The translations under genes and the position numbers were made by a program. Below, piece by piece: positions 6,001 through 9,584 of a DNA stretch of 9,584 nucleotides. This DNA comes from Archaeoglobaceae archaeon (GTDB lineage Archaea; Halobacteriota; Archaeoglobi; Archaeoglobales; Archaeoglobaceae). The notes beneath the pieces were generated by a model, which worked only from the letters and a program-made list of their open reading frames with translations, was not told where the DNA came from and searched no databases. Positions within the stretch are counted from its first letter, which is position 1. Each line of letters begins with the position of its first letter. The stretch covers positions 1-9,584 of the forward strand of contig JANXDV010000040.1 in NCBI GenBank assembly GCA_025058955.1, written 5' to 3'.

Positions 6001-6809
6001 AAGACCACCTCCGCTCTCCGATTTGCCCAGCACTGAATATTTACAGCCACAGGTAAAGAAGCGGTGTGACAGTGATTTATTTCAGAAAGGACCGCTAATG
6101 CAGTTGTTTTTCCACCAAGCCCCATTGGACCGATTCCAAGAGAGTTTATAGCTTCGAGTATTTCCAATTCGAATTCATTCATGCTCTCTATACTCCTCAG
6201 CAAAGCTTTTTTTGCAAGCTTTGCAGAGACATCAAAGCTACCACCAATGCCCAAACCGATGATGATTGGCGGACAAGGCATACCCATTGCCTTTGCAACA
6301 CTCTCAACAACAAATTTTTTTATCTTTCCAACTTCCATTGGCAGAAACATCTTAAGTTGAGACACATTTTCACTTCCCGCCCCCTTTGGCAAGTAGGTAA
6401 TTTTCAATCGATCTCCATCTACAAAATCGATATTGATGACTGGTATGCCTATTCCCGTGTTATCTCCAGAATTTTTCCTCGTCAACGGATGAACCGCATT
6501 TGGACGGAGAATCGCTGGAGTTTGCCTTCTGACCGCTTCAACTATTGCCTTCTTAATGTCAAAGTCAAGCTCGAGTTCTCTACCAATTTCGACAAAGAAA
6601 AATGGAATTCCAGTGTCTTGACAAATCGGAAGTTTGGAATTTTTTGCTATTTCTATGTTCTGAAGGATCACTTCAAGATTTTTTCTCGCAATCTCACTTT
6701 CTTCAACTTCATAAGCTCTTTTTAATGCATTTACAACGTCTAATGGTAACTCTGTTTGAGCTTTTAAAATTATTTCAGAAACAGCGTTAACCAATTCTTC
6801 ATAATTCAT
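5997..6809 (-). CDS. fumA: Fumarate hydratase class I, alpha (N-terminal) subunit
   Basis: This is the large, cluster-binding subunit of the two-subunit class I fumarase, an oxygen-sensitive [4Fe-4S] hydro-lyase of the citric acid cycle. The product is 270 residues from ATG 6809. Family signatures are KLPICQDTGIPFF (Cys63, cluster ligand region), RPNAVHPLTRKNSGDNTG (about 102-119), LPKGAGSENVSQLKMF (about 140-155), MPCPPIIIGLGIGGS (Cys179), GIGPMGLGGKTTAL (about 225-238), and the C-terminal NHCHTASLPVAVNIQCWANRR with Cys247 and Cys260. Cys63, Cys179 and one of the last two (probably Cys260) should hold the cluster; the exact third ligand is inferred. An upstream ATG at 6845 would add 12 residues but has no ribosome-binding site, whereas GGAGGG precedes 6809. 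It overlaps the Toprim gene by 11 bp and the beta gene by 4 bp. Confidence 0.95.
   Translation of the reverse strand: MNYEELVNAVSEIILKAQTELPLDVVNALKRAYEVEESEIARKNLEVILQNIEIAKNSKLPICQDTGIPFFFVEIGRELELDFDIKKAIVEAVRRQTPAILRPNAVHPLTRKNSGDNTGIGIPVINIDFVDGDRLKITYLPKGAGSENVSQLKMFLPMEVGKIKKFVVESVAKAMGMPCPPIIIGLGIGGSFDVSAKLAKKALLRSIESMNEFELEILEAINSLGIGPMGLGGKTTALAVLSEINHCHTASLPVAVNIQCWANRRAEVVL
6007..6012 (-). promoter_or_regulatory. Shine-Dalgarno site that fixes the fumarase beta start
   Basis: GGAGGT on the minus strand, within the end of the alpha-subunit gene, lies 6 nt before GTG 6000. It is a full match to the anti-Shine-Dalgarno core and selects GTG 6000 over ATG 6033. Confidence 0.75.
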
Positions 6810-7170
6810 TTCTCTCCCTCCAAATGAAATTGCTAAGTTCCTCAACCTTCGTTACCTCTTTCTTTATGCGACAGAAGAGTCTTCTCTTAAGCTCAACATT
6901 TGGAAAATTTCCGTAACTTGAAAGAGCTTTTAATAACCCCTTATCAATGTCAAAACCCTCATGATCGTAATCTGTTAGTAAAATAACTTTTCTATCTTTT
7001 ATTTTCTCTGCAGTGTTCAAAAAGCCAGAAAAAATCACTATTTCACCCTCTATACCGAGATCTCTCAGAGATCTTGCATCTTTTGCCCCCTCAACAACTA
7101 TCACCCATCCTTCTTTCGACAGCTCTTTTAGCTCTTCAATCAAATCAAGTAGCTCCTTTAGATCTTCCAT
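6799..7170 (-). CDS. Small Toprim-domain protein
   Basis: The 123-residue protein is essentially one Toprim domain, the metal-binding fold shared by primases, topoisomerases, OLD nucleases and RNase M5. After an N-terminal acidic helix (residues 1-18), WVIVVEGAKDARSLRDLGI carries the conserved Glu (about residue 27). The IVIFSGF strand follows, then VILLTDYDHEGFDID (about 62-76) has the Asp-x-Asp metal-binding pair. The C-terminal third is basic (LKRRLFCRIKKEVTKVEEL), as expected for nucleic-acid contact. Small stand-alone archaeal Toprim proteins of this type are generally annotated as RNase M5/primase-like of unknown function; nuclease activity is inference. Its ATG lies inside the end of the HyuA-like gene (26-bp overlap), with AGGA 7 nt upstream, and its end overlaps fumarase alpha, so it is part of the same operon. 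Confidence 0.85.
   Translation of the reverse strand: MEDLKELLDLIEELKELSKEGWVIVVEGAKDARSLRDLGIEGEIVIFSGFLNTAEKIKDRKVILLTDYDHEGFDIDKGLLKALSSYGNFPNVELKRRLFCRIKKEVTKVEELSNFIWRERNEL
6816..6821 (-). promoter_or_regulatory. Shine-Dalgarno site that fixes the fumarase alpha start
   Basis: GGAGGG on the minus strand lies 6 nt before ATG 6809, inside the 3' end of the Toprim gene. It decides for the shorter start (MNYEELVNAV) over the in-frame ATG at 6845. Confidence 0.75.
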
Positions 7171-8632
7171 ATTTTATTCCTGGTTCGAGCTGTAAAGTTA
7201 GATCTGCAATGACCCCCCTCTTCATTCCACCCTTGACAACTGTGAATGAGTTAAAGTCCAAAAGCTTTATTTCTCCTATTTCTCCTTCACCAAAACTTTT
7301 TGCTATCTCTAAAACTTTTTTCCGTGCAGCCTCTAAGAATTCCTCATCCCTTGGAATACTACCAGTTCTAAATGGACATCTCTCTGGAACTCCGTTGTAG
7401 ATCGCAACTCCCTTTTCGGTATCATATCTTGCATGAATCGTAAGACTTAGCTTAGAGACCGCAGAGCCGATTGCGCAGATCGCATCGCTATTTTTTGGAA
7501 TTATGTAATCAACTCCAACTTTCTTTGCAATCTGTGGGATCAGGTAAGGGGCAAGAGAACCAGCTCCAACGATCTTTTCACATTCAACAGCTTTGAGATT
7601 CTCTGCAACCATTGAAACGAAGTTCTCGACAACAGATTCTGAACTGTATCTCTCTCCAGCTTTTCTTGAACGTTTAAAATCTCCAATTTCAAAGCCTATA
7701 CAGTTAAGAGCGTCAGTGAGAGTAAATTTTTCCCCTCCAAAAGCCATTGGAATCGAAAATTCAGGTCTCAATTTTCCGTTCTGCACGATCGCGTTGCCAG
7801 CCAAAGGTATTGAGAAGAAGTCTACAGATCTTATAAGTGTCATCTTTCCAGCGATCTCAACTCGATCGACGAATACAGGTTTTCCATTTTCAATTCTAAC
7901 AAGCGTTGTCGTATTTCCACCGATGTTAACAACAACTGCATTTTTCTCTCCTGTCAAAAAAAGAGCTCCAAAAGCTGAAGCTACCGCTGTAGAGCCATAC
8001 AAATAAGAAGGGTTTTCAGCAACGAGTGAGTGGTGAGAAATGGAACCATCTCCGTTTAGATAGTAAAAGTCACTTAAAATACTCTTTATTCTCTCATTTA
8101 AATCCCATAGCACCTCTTTAAGTTTTGCATTGATGACTGTGGTGTTTATTCTTGCCGGATAATTTAAACCTCCAACGAAGTAGCTTAAAGCTATTTTCTT
8201 TTCCTCTACCTTTTCCTGAACAATTTTTTTAACCTCTTCTTCAAGTATGGGGTTTCTTGTTGAGAATTTTGATGCAATTGCAACGTTTTGGAATTTTTCC
8301 CTCTCTAAAATCTTTCTAATCTCCACTTCATCAATTTTTTCCACCACCTCTCCTCTGTGATTGACATAGCCCTTGAGGATGTAGCCATAATTCGAGTAAT
8401 TTAGCCCTGGTCCTGGGATCAGGAGGGTTAGAGTTTTCACTTCCTCGAATTTGGATACGAGCAGGTTTGTGGGTAAAGAAGTTGTTATAACGACTTTTTC
8501 TTTAGTGAGATAGTTCTTTAATTCATTTAATAGAGACTGGATACCAATTTGAGCGGGTTTTTTGAAGATCGAAATATCTTCTGAGACGATTGCAGAGATG
8601 AGATTGCTACTTCCTATGTCTACACCGATCAT
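7145..8632 (-). CDS. Short hydantoinase A/oxoprolinase (HyuA-like) family protein
   Basis: From ATG 8632 the product is 495 residues. It has the ASKHA (actin/hexokinase) ATPase fold of the hydantoinase A/oxoprolinase family (COG0145). MIGVDIGSSNLISAIV is the first phosphate loop. VITTSLPTNLLV matches the family's TT..TN segment, ARINTTVINAKL matches the 'tTvinA.l' segment, and GSTAVASAFGALFL precedes VVVNIGGNTTTLVRI, the second phosphate loop (about 235-250). VGAGSLAPYLIPQIAKK and KNSDAICAIGSAVS form the adenosine side. Bacterial HyuA subunits are near 680 residues, so this is a short archaeal version; no HyuB partner is in the window. ATP-dependent activation of a cyclic amide or a related substrate is the family expectation, but the real substrate is unknown. 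I chose ATG 8632 over TTG 8650 because the fold begins at residue 1 and a TATA box sits 26 nt upstream. Confidence 0.85.
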   Translation of the reverse strand: MIGVDIGSSNLISAIVSEDISIFKKPAQIGIQSLLNELKNYLTKEKVVITTSLPTNLLVSKFEEVKTLTLLIPGPGLNYSNYGYILKGYVNHRGEVVEKIDEVEIRKILEREKFQNVAIASKFSTRNPILEEEVKKIVQEKVEEKKIALSYFVGGLNYPARINTTVINAKLKEVLWDLNERIKSILSDFYYLNGDGSISHHSLVAENPSYLYGSTAVASAFGALFLTGEKNAVVVNIGGNTTTLVRIENGKPVFVDRVEIAGKMTLIRSVDFFSIPLAGNAIVQNGKLRPEFSIPMAFGGEKFTLTDALNCIGFEIGDFKRSRKAGERYSSESVVENFVSMVAENLKAVECEKIVGAGSLAPYLIPQIAKKVGVDYIIPKNSDAICAIGSAVSKLSLTIHARYDTEKGVAIYNGVPERCPFRTGSIPRDEEFLEAARKKVLEIAKSFGEGEIGEIKLLDFNSFTVVKGGMKRGVIADLTLQLEPGIKYGRSKGAT

Positions 8633-8654
8633 CAAGTTTTTGACAACCAAAAGA

Positions 8655-8669
8655 TATAAAAAATCTTTG
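8655..8669 (-). promoter_or_regulatory. Promoter of the HyuA-like/Toprim/fumarase operon
   Basis: On the minus strand CAAAGATTTTTTATA has a BRE-like CAAAG and a TATA box TTTTTTATA. The box core centre (about 8658) is 26 nt from ATG 8632, predicting a leaderless transcript. It fills the 40-bp gap after trm1, so the operon can be transcribed on its own, though read-through from trm1 is possible. Confidence 0.55.
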
Positions 8670-8672
8670 AAT

Positions 8673-9584
8673 TCAGAGCTTTAGCAATCTCTCCAGATCT
8701 CCGAACTCTGCATCCGTTTTTATACAGTGACCACAGTAATGGGTGGAAGATGCATTGAATCCTTCTGCTTTTAATTTTAAAATAAATTCTTCCGTTGAAG
8801 GGACCGATCTTGCTAATCTACTGCACAATTTCTGAAGATCGTAAGAAAACGGAAGGTCAAGTTCTTCAGAAATTTTAGAAAGAAGACGCTTGCTCTCTCC
8901 TTCTGCTCTCTTTGTCAATTTCTCAACAAGCTCTCGATCTTTCAACTCTCCAAGCCATAGTGGTCCAAGCACTAATTTTTCTCCTTTACAGCTACATTTC
9001 CCTTCAAGAGTCTTGCCTAAATTCAAAAGCTCTTTTCGAAGGCATTTTGGACAGAAAAGAATATAGCCGATCTTCCTAAACATTTTTGAAGATTGAGAGG
9101 AGGAACGCTTAAGTCTTATGTGCACACGGTAGTAATGTTCTCTTGTCCAGGCAATAATGGGCTCGATAACCTTTTCAAATCTGGCGGAAGTTCTGGCTAT
9201 GTAGCCTATTAGAACTCTTAAGCCAATTTCATGAGGTGTATCTGTTTTTGAAACAAAAGCGGAATATTTTCTAAGCCCGGCTGAAGCTTTACAGCAAAGC
9301 GCCTCAAGATCTGTAGCGGTAACGCTCAAAAGCTCTGCCGAGATACATGCGGACTCTATGTAATTTGCAGGACTGCCAAATGGGTCTATATCTATATGTC
9401 TAAAACTTCTTTCACGCATTAGGATGTTTGCCTCTCTACAATTAACCTCTGCTGAAAGTCCATTTATCTGAAGATTTTTCTTTACTACCTCTACCGCTTT
9501 CGGGTTTGCATCATTAAAAACAACTTCACATCCCGCCTCAAGCATTGCCCTTATTCCCCGAACTCCAGTTGCAGAAAAAGCGTC
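8673..9584 (-). CDS. trm1: tRNA (guanine26-N2)-dimethyltransferase, 5'-truncated by the window edge
   Basis: The frame is open from the window edge to TGA at 8675-8673, giving 303 residues; archaeal Trm1 is about 380, so roughly 75 N-terminal residues lie outside. Trm1 uses SAM to dimethylate N2 of G26 in tRNAs. Signatures are SATGVRGIRAMLEAG (SAM motif I) right at the edge, VVFNDANPKAVEVVKKN, the catalytic DIDPFGSPANYIESA, and VTATDLEALC. Then come HEIGLRVLIGYIARTSAR, a zinc-binding set CPKCL ... CSC, and the Trm1 hallmark GPLWLGELKD. The C-terminal end has SSTHYCGHCIKTDA, where the family usually has TH..P.GIKT; the two Cys here (CGHC) are a local variation. An apparent ATG at 9545 is internal: the frame and homology continue upstream. 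Confidence 0.95.
   Translation of the reverse strand, partial: DAFSATGVRGIRAMLEAGCEVVFNDANPKAVEVVKKNLQINGLSAEVNCREANILMRERSFRHIDIDPFGSPANYIESACISAELLSVTATDLEALCCKASAGLRKYSAFVSKTDTPHEIGLRVLIGYIARTSARFEKVIEPIIAWTREHYYRVHIRLKRSSSQSSKMFRKIGYILFCPKCLRKELLNLGKTLEGKCSCKGEKLVLGPLWLGELKDRELVEKLTKRAEGESKRLLSKISEELDLPFSYDLQKLCSRLARSVPSTEEFILKLKAEGFNASSTHYCGHCIKTDAEFGDLERLLKL

Noticed and set aside
6357..6725. 122-codon plus-strand reading frame opposite fumarase alpha
   Set aside because: Antisense shadow of a highly conserved gene with no independent signals.
7593..8006. 137-codon plus-strand reading frame opposite the HyuA-like gene
   Set aside because: It lies wholly antisense to a well-supported conserved gene, has no promoter or ribosome-binding site, and its composition is what the opposite strand would give.
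1..9584. CRISPR array, insertion sequence, toxin-antitoxin or prophage
   Set aside because: No spaced direct repeats, transposase-like frames, terminal inverted repeats or integrase were seen on either strand.

Overview
The window looks archaeal, probably from a thermophilic euryarchaeote of the Archaeoglobales type (Archaeoglobus/Ferroglobus-like). It carries diphthine synthase, an archaeal Trm1 and a stand-alone DUF123 (GIY-YIG-like) protein. Its fumarase is a two-subunit class I enzyme. Promoters look like BRE/TATA boxes placed about 22-27 nt before the start codon, base composition is AT-leaning, and AGA/AGG/ATA codons are common. The order-level placement is inference; 'archaeal' is well supported.

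Left part (1-1953). The 3' end of a plus-strand gene resembling the C-terminus of a Clp1/Grc3-type polynucleotide kinase meets, tail to tail, a broken minus-strand gene at 404-1774. That gene encoded a membrane protein of about 457 residues. It now reads in six frame segments joined by five apparent single-base slips, each placeable at a homopolymer, yet its promoter and start codon look intact. Upstream of it on the minus strand is an intact class II tRNA-Leu(CAA).

Middle part (1954-5203). A DUF123 gene (plus) runs into the tail of a minus-strand chain: dph5, an unannotated 25-codon single-helix membrane peptide, then a small OB-fold protein. These three are joined by start/stop overlaps. 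Divergent from dph5 is a lipoprotein with a Thr/Pro-rich tether, a PQQ-like beta-propeller and a C-terminal beta-sandwich-like domain.

Right part (5195-9584). A tightly overlapping minus-strand operon runs from a short HyuA/oxoprolinase-like ASKHA-fold protein through a small Toprim protein, the fumarase alpha and beta subunits, and an 81-residue protein I do not recognise. The two fumarase subunits should form one Fe-S fumarate hydratase of the citric acid cycle; why it is coupled to the HyuA-like and Toprim proteins is unknown. Upstream is the 5'-truncated trm1, whose product modifies G26 of tRNAs, including the tRNA-Leu here.

Non-coding space is small. Every gap between genes is under 100 bp and mostly holds promoters. 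I see no CRISPR array, insertion sequence or long repeat.
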